This document shows, in pieces, positions 6,084 through 14,205 of a stretch of 33,543 nt of DNA. Location of the stretch: the NCBI GenBank assembly GCA_947643415.1, contig CANRWA010000038.1:1-33543 (forward strand), read 5' to 3'. Below the pieces are notes generated by a model, which did not search any database, was not told the DNA's origin, and saw nothing but the letters and a program-made list of their open reading frames with translations. Each line of letters begins with the position of its first letter. Position 1 is the first letter of the stretch. This DNA comes from an uncultured Clostridia bacterium. Lineage in GTDB: Bacteria; Bacillota; Clostridia; Lachnospirales; Lachnospiraceae. Both the position numbers and the translations under genes were made by a program.

Positions 6084-7531
6084 GTGAAGGAATTGTAAAT
6101 ATCGAGATAAAAGAAATTTACCAGCATCCGGACAACCCAAGGAAAGATTTAGGGGATTTATCGGAGCTGGCAGAGTCAATCAGGAAGAAAGGTGTAATGC
6201 AGAACCTGACAGTCATCCCAGGGCACTATATTACAGGTGAGGAATGGTCTGAAATGGCAGCACAATACAAAGAAAACCCTACGGAAAAATTAAGGGATAA
6301 GATGAATACCATTCATTCCGGCGAATGGCTTGACGGAGGATACACGCTGGTTATCGGGCACAGGAGATGCGCAGCGGCAAAAGCAGCAGGACTTGAAACA
6401 GTGCCCTGCATGGTTGTTGAGGGCATGGAGAAAAAAGAACAGGTTTCTACAATGCTGGAAGAAAATATGCAGAGGAACGGCCTCACAATTTACGAGCAGG
6501 CACAGGGATTCCAGATGATGCTTGATTTGGGGGATACCGAAGAGCAGATTGTGGAAAAGACCGGATTCAGCAAGGCAACTGTCCGCCACCGGCTGAACAT
6601 TGCAAAACTGGACCAGAAGGAACTCCAGAAAAAGGAGGCTGACGACGGCTTTCAGCTATCAATCAAAAATCTATACGAACTGGAAAAGATCAAAGATGTA
6701 AAAAAGCGGAATAAGGTTTTGAAAGAATCCAGCAATGCAAGGGAACTGGTAATCCGGGTGCAAAGCGCAGTGGCAGAAGAAAAAAGAACGGAAAATGCAA
6801 AGAAAATTAGTGCCATGCTGAAAAAATCAGGTGTGGAAAAAGCACCAAAAGAGGCAGAGAACGAGATATGGTCTGGCAAATGGAAAACCGTTAAAGAGTT
6901 TGAATTGGATAAGGATGCCCCCAAACAGATACGGCTGCCAAAAAGGAAAGAACAGATGTATTATCTTGTTTACTACGGGATACTTAAGGTGATTATAAAA
7001 GCACCAAAGGAAAAAAGGGAGCTGTCGCCCCGTGAGAAAGAAGAAAAGAGAAGGTCTAAGGCAAAGCGGCAAATAAAGGCAGTCCTCAAAGAAAGCTCTT
7101 CCCGGAGAAAGGAGTTTATCCAGAACATTATTTCCGGCAAAATTGAGGCAGTAAAAGAGGAAGAAAAAGAAATACGGCTGATATGGCAGGCCTTATTAGC
7201 GATCGGAACGAGCGTATATGGATCCACCCTTAGAAGGTTCTTTCTTACCAAAGAAGAATATGAATGTACGGACGAAGAGATACAGGAAGCCAGAAGCAAA
7301 GCAGAAAAACTCAGCATACTGCATCAGATGCTCATTATTTTGCATAAATCCATGGAAAACATCCATGAACCCTTTCATTATGACTTGACTTTCAATTCTG
7401 AAAGAGGGCAGGCATTGATGAAAGGATATGAAGCGCTGGAAGCGTATGGATGGTATTTTGAAAGCGAAGAGGAAAAGGAGGTTCTTGATGGTACCCATGA
7501 GCTGTACGAGAAAAAGCAGGAGGATAAATGA
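6080..7531 (+). CDS. ParB/Spo0J-family partition protein
   Basis: A 483-aa ParB-family protein. The N-terminal CTPase/ParB domain has HPDNPRKDLGDLSELAESI (residues 16-34), the nucleotide motif GHRRCAAAKAAG (93-104) and ENMQRNGLTIYEQA (128-141). A helix-turn-helix follows (EEQIVEKTGFSKATVRHRLN, 154-173). Residues 300-483 are a long, lysine/glutamate-rich C-terminal region that canonical ParB lacks. ParB loads at parS-like sites and slides as a CTP clamp. No ParA-type Walker ATPase is seen in the window, so this ParB works either with the actin system or in another role, such as transcriptional control. Confidence 0.9.
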   Translation: MSEGIVNIEIKEIYQHPDNPRKDLGDLSELAESIRKKGVMQNLTVIPGHYITGEEWSEMAAQYKENPTEKLRDKMNTIHSGEWLDGGYTLVIGHRRCAAAKAAGLETVPCMVVEGMEKKEQVSTMLEENMQRNGLTIYEQAQGFQMMLDLGDTEEQIVEKTGFSKATVRHRLNIAKLDQKELQKKEADDGFQLSIKNLYELEKIKDVKKRNKVLKESSNARELVIRVQSAVAEEKRTENAKKISAMLKKSGVEKAPKEAENEIWSGKWKTVKEFELDKDAPKQIRLPKRKEQMYYLVYYGILKVIIKAPKEKRELSPREKEEKRRSKAKRQIKAVLKESSSRRKEFIQNIISGKIEAVKEEEKEIRLIWQALLAIGTSVYGSTLRRFFLTKEEYECTDEEIQEARSKAEKLSILHQMLIILHKSMENIHEPFHYDLTFNSERGQALMKGYEALEAYGWYFESEEEKEVLDGTHELYEKKQEDK

Positions 7532-7550
7532 TGCACGGAAGGAGAAAGGG

Positions 7551-7697
7551 ATGGCAGTAAATGATGGGGAAATAATATACCAAAACCTGCCAGAAGAACA
7601 GAAGCAGGCATTTGACTACTGTATTGACCTTGGACAGGTCAAAGAGGCGGGGGAGATATTGGCAGGGCAGGAAAGGGAAAAGAAAAGCAGGCATTAA
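7551..7697 (+). CDS. 48-aa protein related to the tail of the ArdC-type polyvalent protein
   Basis: The ATG at 7551 follows AAGGAGAAAGGG. The peptide contains EIIYQNLPEEQKQAFDYCID, which aligns with EEIYQGMPEEKKQLYDMNMD near the C-terminus of the large protein ending at 27035. By eye 14 of 34 residues are identical, and the pattern continues through the next helix. It is therefore a free-standing copy of a short helical module that is elsewhere part of a conjugation-associated protein. The function is unknown. It may be a protein-interaction motif. It lies 19 nt after parB and shares its operon. Confidence 0.65.
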   Translation: MAVNDGEIIYQNLPEEQKQAFDYCIDLGQVKEAGEILAGQEREKKSRH

Positions 7698-7743
7698 TTA
7701 GCAGAACAGAAAGGAGACGGAAACTCCGGCCGGAGCAACGCAT

Positions 7744-8604
7744 ATGCGGTTTCCTTTTGTGAAGATGAGACAAGTATTAAAATATCCGGGTGCAAAGAAT
7801 AGGGTGGCAGACTGGATCATCAGTTATATGCCAAGGCATAATGTATATCTGGAGGTCTTTGCCGGGAGCGCTGCGGTGCTACTGAACAAAGAACGCTGCC
7901 ATATCGAGACCATAAATGATCTGGATGGAGAAATCATAAATTTCTTCCAGGTGCTGAGGGACAGACCGGATGAACTTATAAAAAAGATCAGGCTGACACC
8001 GTTTGGGAGGGACGAATATAAAAATGCCTTTAAGCAGACAGAGGATGCGGTAGAACAGGCAAGAAGATACACAGTCCGGTGCTGGCAGGGCTTTGGAAAC
8101 AGCCAGTTGTATCACAATGGATTCAAGAGCGGCCAGCAGTCGAACAGCCCCAATCCGGCCAGGGCATGGGCGGAACTGCCCCATATCATGGATATAGCTG
8201 TGGAAAGGCTGAGGGGAGTACAGATAGAGAACCTTCCGGCGGTTGAACTTATTCAGAGATACAATACCCCAGACGTATTCATTTATGCTGATCCGCCTTA
8301 TTACCCCGGCACGCGGAAAAGCCACCTATATAAGTATGAGATGGATAAACAGGACCACGTTGAGCTGTTAACTGCACTTCTTGAACATCCAGGTCCGGTA
8401 ATGATAAGCGGCTACGATAATGAGACATACAACCAGTACCTAAAGGGATGGAGGAAGGTACAGAAAGAAACACTGGCTGAGGCAGGCCATAAACGGACGG
8501 AAACATTGTGGATGAATTATAAAGACAACCAGATAACAGTATTAGATTATATGGGGAGGCAGTGCGATGAAAAAATCCATTCAGTGCCATGGATGCGGAA
8601 GTGA
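7744..8604 (+). CDS. DNA adenine methyltransferase, D12 (Dam) class
   Basis: A 286-aa N6-adenine methylase. It has the SAM-contact KYPGAK motif (13-18), EVFAGSAAVLLNK (37-49, the FxG loop) and the catalytic DPPY (183-186), in the order typical of the Dam/DpnM class. The length is normal. GGAG lies about ten bases before the ATG at 7744, whereas the internal ATG at 7765 has no ribosome site. No restriction gene is adjacent, so it is an orphan methylase that probably masks the element from host restriction or times replication or transfer. Recognition of GATC is typical of the class but is not shown by the sequence. Confidence 0.93.
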   Translation: MRFPFVKMRQVLKYPGAKNRVADWIISYMPRHNVYLEVFAGSAAVLLNKERCHIETINDLDGEIINFFQVLRDRPDELIKKIRLTPFGRDEYKNAFKQTEDAVEQARRYTVRCWQGFGNSQLYHNGFKSGQQSNSPNPARAWAELPHIMDIAVERLRGVQIENLPAVELIQRYNTPDVFIYADPPYYPGTRKSHLYKYEMDKQDHVELLTALLEHPGPVMISGYDNETYNQYLKGWRKVQKETLAEAGHKRTETLWMNYKDNQITVLDYMGRQCDEKIHSVPWMRK

Positions 8605-8755
8605 AATGAACAGCTGGGATATCCGGCTTACAAAGACATTTAAGGCAAAAAATACCTGTGAAAAGTGTTTCTGTGAAATATATGACATGGATGAGGACGG
8701 ATTCAGGGAGCAGATGGAAGATTTTTTCGGTATGCGCCCCTGCCAGGGGCTGTAG
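8567..8755 (+). CDS. Small zinc-ribbon protein
   Basis: A 62-aa protein with two Cys pairs (CHGCGSEM at residues 7-14 and CEKC at 32-35) forming a likely treble-clef or ribbon zinc site, followed by an acidic, aromatic tail. It overlaps the methylase end by 38 nt and has a strong GGGGAGG ribosome site inside that gene. Small proteins of this kind are common in phage and element accessory runs. The function is unknown. Confidence 0.75.
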   Translation: MKKSIQCHGCGSEMNSWDIRLTKTFKAKNTCEKCFCEIYDMDEDGFREQMEDFFGMRPCQGL

Positions 8756-8759
8756 GTGG

Positions 8760-9989
8760 ATGATGAAAGAATATAACAGACTGACAAAAAGGCTGTTAAA
8801 GGAAGGCTATACGGTTAGTAATTTTCCAGATTATGTCCAGATTGATGCAAGCAGGCTTCCCGGCGATGACCCGCTCAACAACATGTCTGGCGGATTTGAG
8901 TATAAACGCTGGTATTCCGATGGGATCGTATACCAGACCGGATGCGGCAGGCTGGTACTGGGAAGGAACGTGATAGACAGCATGGGTTTCGCAGGAACGG
9001 ACTGGAGCCATGAAAACGGGAACCCTGTTATCCGGTGCCCTTTTGACAGGGCAGAATGCCCGGACAATGACAGCAGGCTTCACGGCATACGGGGTGGCGG
9101 GTTATGCATCCAGTGCCTTTGCGCGTGCCACAGGACAGAGTTACCCTATGATTTCGAAAACAGCATAGAAAAGGCAGACAAAGAGCGCCGGGAAGAGAAG
9201 GGACGGAAATATAAAGAATATGCTGGCACCCATAATGGCAGGGTGTGCCAGAACCACATGTATTATGATGAACGGACAAGGGAATGGCACCTGCGGTATG
9301 ACCCGGGGATTTGTGCAGCCATGTGCTGCTCAAAAAATGGATACTGCCCGGTCCTGAATAAAAAGCTGAGCAGGAAACGGGGAAATGTGTACTATGATGT
9401 AAAAACAAGCGGAATTTACCAGAGGAGGGGGGATCAGATTTCCATGCTCGATGGAACGCCGTGGACAAATATACGGAAAGCAGTACGGTATTTTAAAAAA
9501 CCATGCAGTATTGATATATGTGAGGCTTTTGTCAAAATAGAGTCCGGGAAGATCAGGGATAAGTATTACTGGGGACATTCACGGGAGCGGATGCTGGACC
9601 CGTCATGGGACTTTGAAATACTGAATATCCGTGCTGAATCAAAACCGAGCAGGGATTTAATTCAGGATCTGGAGGACATAAGGGCAGGGATCAGCATAGC
9701 CTTTGACCCGGACTGGGAAAAGGAGTCTGCAGAGAAAAAGAAGCAGGCGAGGGCGGCATTAAAACAAAAGAAGATAGAAAAACTGGAGAAAAAGATACTT
9801 GAGGCAGGCTACGGCAATCTGGAGGAGTTTTCACTGGACAGGGTACATGCGGATAAATGGCTGGGCAGGGAACGGATCTTGGAACTGGAAAGCCAGCGGA
9901 GGGAAAGGTTGAAAAAAGAAAGCCAGAAACCAGTACAGATGACACTGGGGGACTATGCGGAAGTTTCACCTTCAGATGGCACAACATGA
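8760..9989 (+). CDS. 409-aa cysteine-rich protein of unknown function
   Basis: Not recognised with confidence. The start at 8760 (or the next codon, also ATG) follows AGGTGG almost directly and lies 5 nt past the previous stop. The first 270 residues contain many Cys and His in short groups (CPFDRAECPD, GLCIQCLCACHRTELP, CAAMCCSKNGYCP), suggesting two or more zinc sites. Residues about 330-390 are a charged helical region rich in Lys/Glu. The end, QMTLGDYAEV, resembles a short docking peptide. It could be a nucleic-acid-binding protein, but no catalytic motif was found. It belongs to the run of phage-type accessory genes. Confidence 0.7.
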   Translation: MMKEYNRLTKRLLKEGYTVSNFPDYVQIDASRLPGDDPLNNMSGGFEYKRWYSDGIVYQTGCGRLVLGRNVIDSMGFAGTDWSHENGNPVIRCPFDRAECPDNDSRLHGIRGGGLCIQCLCACHRTELPYDFENSIEKADKERREEKGRKYKEYAGTHNGRVCQNHMYYDERTREWHLRYDPGICAAMCCSKNGYCPVLNKKLSRKRGNVYYDVKTSGIYQRRGDQISMLDGTPWTNIRKAVRYFKKPCSIDICEAFVKIESGKIRDKYYWGHSRERMLDPSWDFEILNIRAESKPSRDLIQDLEDIRAGISIAFDPDWEKESAEKKKQARAALKQKKIEKLEKKILEAGYGNLEEFSLDRVHADKWLGRERILELESQRRERLKKESQKPVQMTLGDYAEVSPSDGTT

Positions 9990-10013
9990 TGGACAGAGGA
10001 AGGAGTGGATTGT

Positions 10014-10580
10014 ATGAAGAGACTGACAGTAAACAAGGATACAAAAGATATGAATATGGTTGAACTAGCCCATAACTGCTGCTATGTAAAAAACAGAGAA
10101 GCCATGTACAGGGATTATGACAAGGATCTCAGCGCAAGGGACTTTATCCGGGATATCATGGTAAAACATGGATTTTGGAAAGAAAATAAAGATGGCACAC
10201 TGGCAAGCCAGGAACTTCTCAAAGACGACACTATGATCGACTTAATGCAGTTTGGCGAAGGGGATCCAGAGGGGCTTATAGCCCTCCTCTACCGTAATCT
10301 GTGGGCTATGGCAGAACTGCGGGACACATTGAAGGCATACGAAGATACAGGGGTGTGCCCGGAACAGGTCAAATACCTGAAAGCCATTCATGTGGATACC
10401 CAGCGTGACATGGAAAAGGTGGATAGTTATTTTCAAATACACAGCCAGCAGTGCGGAAAATGGACACACGGAGAACCCATACGGTGGTGGAGGGATGAAA
10501 ACGAAATCCTCTGTATCAAATATGTGGATGGCAACTGGTGGCATTACAGGGAGATTGATAGTGGCCTGGAATGGTGGTAA
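10014..10580 (+). CDS. Phage-type hypothetical protein, 188 aa
   Basis: The start at 10014 has AGAGGAAGGAG nine bases upstream and is preferred over the GTG at 10005. The N-terminal part (ELAHNCCYVKNREAMYRDYD) and the middle AYEDTGVCPEQV motif are of the kind found in many short Firmicutes phage and element proteins. In the usual version the second motif links to a helix counting residues of a larger scaffold. The C-terminal half is Trp-rich. There are no catalytic motifs and the function is unknown. Confidence 0.65.
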   Translation: MKRLTVNKDTKDMNMVELAHNCCYVKNREAMYRDYDKDLSARDFIRDIMVKHGFWKENKDGTLASQELLKDDTMIDLMQFGEGDPEGLIALLYRNLWAMAELRDTLKAYEDTGVCPEQVKYLKAIHVDTQRDMEKVDSYFQIHSQQCGKWTHGEPIRWWRDENEILCIKYVDGNWWHYREIDSGLEWW

Positions 10581-10594
10581 GGAGGAGACAGGGA

Positions 10595-11068
10595 ATGAGT
10601 AACAGATCAGAGATTACGCAAATGCTGTCATTGGCAGTAGAAAAATACATAAATCCCCACAGTGACCCTAGAATTTACTGGGCGAGGGAAGTCACGTTTG
10701 GCTATGCCACAAGCGATATGGTACGGGTGGATTTTATGAAGTTTAAGCCAGTCAACAATACGGTATCTGGCATTGAAAAGGGTGATTTCTACTGCTACGA
10801 GGTCAAATCTTCTGTTGAGGATTTTCATTCAAAGAATGGTCACAACTTCTTAGGCGATCTTAATTACTATGTCATGCCGGAAGATGTGTTTGAGAAAGTA
10901 AAGAATGAAATTCCGCATTATGTGGGTGTACTTGTCCCAATTAACGATAAATGGAGGACGCTTAAATCGGTTAAGAAAGCAAAGAGAAAAAACCGGGAAA
11001 GACCAGTATCAGAAATGTTGTTGATGATGTTTCGGTCATGTGCGAGAGAAAGGAGCAAAAATGAGTAA
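10595..11068 (+). CDS. MmcB-like PD-(D/E)xK nuclease-fold protein
   Basis: A 157-aa protein. The core MVRVDFMKF and YCYEVKSSVEDF gives an Asp, Glu-x-Lys pattern (about D46, E69, K71) of the PD-(D/E)xK fold, followed by FLGDLNYYVMPEDV and a final beta-strand VGVLVPINDKW. This matches the MmcB family, proteins linked to DNA repair and found in prophages. The ATG at 10595 has GGAGGAGA upstream. The gene overlaps the next start by 8 nt. Nuclease activity is inferred from residues only. Confidence 0.7.
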   Translation: MSNRSEITQMLSLAVEKYINPHSDPRIYWAREVTFGYATSDMVRVDFMKFKPVNNTVSGIEKGDFYCYEVKSSVEDFHSKNGHNFLGDLNYYVMPEDVFEKVKNEIPHYVGVLVPINDKWRTLKSVKKAKRKNRERPVSEMLLMMFRSCARERSKNE

Positions 11069-11705
11069 AGCAAAACCAATATTATTTATCACAGAAATGG
11101 TCCAGGCAATACTGGCAGGAAAGAAAACTGAGACAAGGCGCTTAATAAAGCTAAGGTACAAGCAGGATGAAAGCGGGTTTATCGTTATGACCAACATGGG
11201 CACTGGGGAGAGGTATCTAGAAAAGGTAGACGAAGAAGAAATGACCTTTGATCCGTCGCGCTACATAAACCCACAGTACCAGCCAGGGGATATCCTATAT
11301 GTCCGGGAAACATGTTTTTATGAATCACACATGGAAGCATTAACGGTGGGGAAACCAGACCTGCCAAATGGCAGGTATTCCCACAGGTACATATATAAGG
11401 CAGACGATCCAGATTATCCAGTAAATATTGGAGTAGGCGCAACAGGATGGAAACCGTCCATCCACATGCCAAAGGTAGCAGCCCGCATCTGGCTAAAAGT
11501 CAAAGAAATAAGGGTAGAACGCCTACAGGACATAGATGATGATGGGGTAGTCGCAGAGGGGTTACAGATCGGGGATCCCTATGATGAGCTTTGGAATTCC
11601 ACCATAAAAAAGAAAAAGGACCTTCCTCTGTATGGCTGGGATGCCAACCCATGGGTATGGGTGATTAAATTTGAGCGTTGCGAGAAACCAGAAAGCGAAA
11701 AATGA
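11061..11705 (+). CDS. ASCH/PUA-like phage protein
   Basis: A 214-aa protein. Family-like segments run in order: ILAGKKTETRRLIK, then QPGDILYVRETC, then GWKPSIHMPKVAARIWLKVKE (spread over the middle), then RVERLQDIDDDGVVAEGL, and a final NPWVWVIKFER. This succession is typical of prophage ASCH-fold proteins, which have an RNA- or modified-base-binding barrel. The start has AAAGGAG upstream and overlaps the MmcB-like gene. The biological role of these phage copies is not known. A nucleoside or modified-base role has been proposed for the fold. Confidence 0.72.
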   Translation: MSKAKPILFITEMVQAILAGKKTETRRLIKLRYKQDESGFIVMTNMGTGERYLEKVDEEEMTFDPSRYINPQYQPGDILYVRETCFYESHMEALTVGKPDLPNGRYSHRYIYKADDPDYPVNIGVGATGWKPSIHMPKVAARIWLKVKEIRVERLQDIDDDGVVAEGLQIGDPYDELWNSTIKKKKDLPLYGWDANPWVWVIKFERCEKPESEK

Positions 11706-11719
11706 AAGGAGTAAGTTGA

Positions 11720-12166
11720 ATGAGTGAAATATTATACAAAGCAAAACGGATGGACAATGGGGAGGTGGTATATGGTTTACCGAGTTATAATTGTGTTGAT
11801 GGTCGCATAACAGAGATAGAAACACGGGATTGTGGATTTATAGAGGTAGATCCAGAAACTATCTGTCGGTACACGGGATTACAGGACAAGAATGGAACGA
11901 AGATCTTCGGGGGAGATATTTGCCGAGACGGAGATAACATTGTCCGTATTTTATGGAACGATAAACACCAGTGGGGAGTTGAAATTTTAAATACAGAAAA
12001 TGTCTTGAGCAAAGGATTGTTTTTTCCGTTGTGGCAATATGATAATTGCAAAGAAAACGGATATAGAACACCCGAAGTCATTGGAAATATTTTTGATAAT
12101 CCTGAATTACTGGAAATTGAGGTGACAGGATGCGTCTCAAAGACAAAGAGTTCCATGAACAGTTAG
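11720..12166 (+). CDS. YopX-family protein
   Basis: A 148-aa protein with the hallmarks of YopX (named from Bacillus phage SPbeta): an N-terminal YKAKRMDNGEVVYGL strand pair, the central YTGLQDKNGTKIFGGDIC, and the closing EVIGNIFDNPELL. It is a small beta-rich phage protein of unknown role, often found in runs of accessory genes like this one. AAAGGAG precedes the ATG. The last 37 nt overlap the next small gene. Confidence 0.88.
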   Translation: MSEILYKAKRMDNGEVVYGLPSYNCVDGRITEIETRDCGFIEVDPETICRYTGLQDKNGTKIFGGDICRDGDNIVRILWNDKHQWGVEILNTENVLSKGLFFPLWQYDNCKENGYRTPEVIGNIFDNPELLEIEVTGCVSKTKSSMNS

Positions 12167-12291
12167 AGGAGTGTGGGATAACGGATGAAGGAGCGTTAGA
12201 GGAGATATACAGCGTAATAGACGAGTTTTTCGCAGCACGGTTTTTAGGTGTTTTTAAGACATTAGAGGGGGGAAAAAATGACCGGATATAA
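12130..12291 (+). CDS. 53-aa hypothetical protein
   Basis: The ATG at 12130 lies within the YopX gene, preceded by GAGGTGACAGG, and the frame runs 53 codons to TAA at 12289. The peptide is acidic and helical (EFHEQLEECGITDEGALEEI, then a FFAARFLGVFKTLEGG end). The good ribosome site and compact overlap suggest a real gene at the end of the phage-type run. No family was recognised. Confidence 0.5.
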   Translation: MRLKDKEFHEQLEECGITDEGALEEIYSVIDEFFAARFLGVFKTLEGGKNDRI

Positions 12292-12334
12292 AGAAAATGA
12301 TTGAACTCTAGCAAATTTGGAAGAGGAGGAGCTG

Positions 12335-12508
12335 GTGATTAAAGAGATTAATTACATTTTAAACATATTATGCATTTGTTGTATACCGATTAACATTATC
12401 AATCTGTATCAGTATAATAAAAGCAGTCAAAAAGAGACATATAATGTTATTCTGTTAGCAGGTATTTTGTTGTTTAATATTGTTGGAATTCTAGTAAGAT
12501 ATATGTAA
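12335..12508 (+). CDS. Small two-helix membrane protein
   Basis: A 57-aa protein starting at GTG 12335, with AGAGGAGGAG just upstream. An alternative TTG start at 12317 has no such site. Two hydrophobic helices (NILCICCIPINIINLYQY and VILLAGILLFNIVGILV) are joined by a short polar loop. It marks the beginning of the AT-rich island. It could be a small toxin, holin-like or accessory membrane protein. No function can be assigned. Confidence 0.5.
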   Translation: MIKEINYILNILCICCIPINIINLYQYNKSSQKETYNVILLAGILLFNIVGILVRYM

Positions 12509-12651
12509 TTTCAAAGGGTGTAAATTCAAAAATGGAATTATTGGCAGGAAGATAATATGACCAAGATACAAAAGGAATAGGAGATGAGTATTATAGGTTG
12601 TAAGGCAAGGTAATGTTAAAACATATTAAATACTTTTTATTATGTATTTTC

Positions 12652-12680
12652 TTGTAGAAATAAATAAAGTGTGATATTAT
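12652..12680 (+). promoter_or_regulatory. Promoter of the two-gene module
   Basis: A -35-like TTGTAG (12652-12657), a 17-nt spacer, and -10 TATTAT (12675-12680) with a TGn extension lie 33 nt before the start at 12713. The 12509-12651 stretch is AT-rich and shows no gene, so the module appears to be independently transcribed. Confidence 0.6.
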
Positions 12681-12712
12681 TATTTTATTAAATTTTAAAG
12701 GAGAAGATACAT

Positions 12713-13591
12713 ATGAACGATAAAAGGACATTAAAGTTTTATTATTTTAGACCTTTCCTATTTGAAGATGGTAAAAAGAGCGGGGCATTCAATTTTGCAG
12801 ATTGGATTATTAACTTTGAGAATGATGGTAAAATCTATGAAACTATTTCATTAAGTTCGATTATGGCAAGGGTTGATGGTCACAAATACGATAAAAGTAA
12901 TGATCTGCATGGCGTATGTTTTGTTAATATGCGTGGTGAAAATCTCCCCTCAAAAGTGGCTGAAGGAAAAGAGCAGGAAGATTTAGACTTAGAGGAAAAT
13001 GAGTATATAGGAGAAGATATGTATGTATTGTATGATAGAACTAGTAATGTTTTTATGGTACAATCTAATAGAATGTCATTGACAATAAACAGGATAACGG
13101 AATTTGTAAACGAAACAAAGAATTCAGATAATACGATTGTTGGCTTTGTTCCAATTACTAGGAATTTGACACGTAAAGAATTAAAAAATAAAAGAGTAAG
13201 GTCCATATTAATATCTTGTGAAAATTTACATGAAAAAGATAAAATTAAAAGTTCTGCCTTAAAAACTATTTGTGACACCGCTGATGGTTTTGGTTGTTCA
13301 ACATATAGTTTTAAACTGGGCGTAGGCAGAAAAAGAAATGCAGAATTATCTCCGGCTGAATCACAAAGGGTAATTGATGATATTATAAATAGAACCGTGA
13401 GTGTAAAATCTGCACAAGTATCTGTATCTGATCAACTTACAGGAGAAATAGAATATGTGGATCTTGTAGAAAACAAATTATGTTCTATACTGGAATATAA
13501 GATAGGAAAAAGAGAACGTTTGCACTTAGATAAACTTTTTCCAGAAATGATAAAAGAATATTTAAAGGCTAAATCAAAGAACTACTTCTAA
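12713..13591 (+). CDS. 292-aa cytosolic protein, possibly DUF6731 family (module gene A)
   Basis: Not firmly recognised. The layout is like DUF6731 proteins: an N-terminal strand-rich region (LKFYYFRPFLFEDGKK), then a central conserved pair, EYIGEDMYVLYDRTSNVFMV followed by NRMSLT, then a C-terminal helical half. There are no membrane segments or signal peptide. AAAGGAG precedes the ATG and a strong promoter lies upstream. The next gene, a four-helix membrane protein, starts 26 nt later. In several phage-defence systems a cytosolic sensor is paired with a membrane effector, and this pair has that shape. The defence role is a hypothesis. No nuclease or nucleotide-cyclase motif was seen. Confidence 0.6.
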   Translation: MNDKRTLKFYYFRPFLFEDGKKSGAFNFADWIINFENDGKIYETISLSSIMARVDGHKYDKSNDLHGVCFVNMRGENLPSKVAEGKEQEDLDLEENEYIGEDMYVLYDRTSNVFMVQSNRMSLTINRITEFVNETKNSDNTIVGFVPITRNLTRKELKNKRVRSILISCENLHEKDKIKSSALKTICDTADGFGCSTYSFKLGVGRKRNAELSPAESQRVIDDIINRTVSVKSAQVSVSDQLTGEIEYVDLVENKLCSILEYKIGKRERLHLDKLFPEMIKEYLKAKSKNYF

Positions 13592-13617
13592 CATTTGAAA
13601 GATAGGGAGGGAATTAT

Positions 13618-14112
13618 TTGACAAAATTTTTTGAAAGGGCACATCCATATTTGATTGCCCTTAGTGTTACAACCCTATGGTTTTACTTTGGAAAAGACTT
13701 ATCCCAAAGTAATGGGTTTGATAATGCATTAGACTCAACTTCAACAATGTGTTCCATATTATTGGGGTTTATAGCAGCAATATTTCCTGTTGTTTTATCA
13801 TTACGCACAAAGGGAAATTATATTGATAAAGTAATTGTAAATGGAGGCAGACTGCTGAGATCATATTGTATCGAAAGCATTGTCAGTGGCTTTATTTTAA
13901 TTGCAGTAAATACACTAAATTTTTTTCGTTTTGACACAAGAATACTAATAAAAATGATTTTGTTCTATTTCTGGATATTTTCTGTAACAGCGTTCATTTT
14001 CTGCAGTATAAGGTGCATGTATTTTTTGATAAGACTGATTTTGCCAAATGAGACAATAAATTCGATTCCAGAAGAATCAGAAGCAGAGAAAAAATATAAA
14101 GATTCATTATGA
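13618..14112 (+). CDS. 164-aa multi-pass membrane protein (module gene B)
   Basis: The TTG start at 13618 is supported by GGGAGGG about seven bases upstream. The sequence has about four membrane segments: an early LIALSVTTLWFYFG helix, a CSILLGFIAAIFPVVLSL helix, IVSGFILIAVNTLNFF, and the pair-like MILFYFWIFSVTAFIFCSI with FLIRLIL. The C-terminus is short and acidic (SEAEKKYKDSL). It is tightly linked to the preceding gene. If the pair is a defence module this would be the membrane-acting effector. It could also be a simple transporter-like or stress protein. The family is unknown. Confidence 0.6.
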   Translation: MTKFFERAHPYLIALSVTTLWFYFGKDLSQSNGFDNALDSTSTMCSILLGFIAAIFPVVLSLRTKGNYIDKVIVNGGRLLRSYCIESIVSGFILIAVNTLNFFRFDTRILIKMILFYFWIFSVTAFIFCSIRCMYFLIRLILPNETINSIPEESEAEKKYKDSL

Positions 14113-14205
14113 AGAACAAATTGTTATAGAGTTATCTTTAAAAATAAATACAAACAGGTAAATATACCAGAAATTGATACCGAATATAAAGGAGAAGAGA
14201 AAAAG

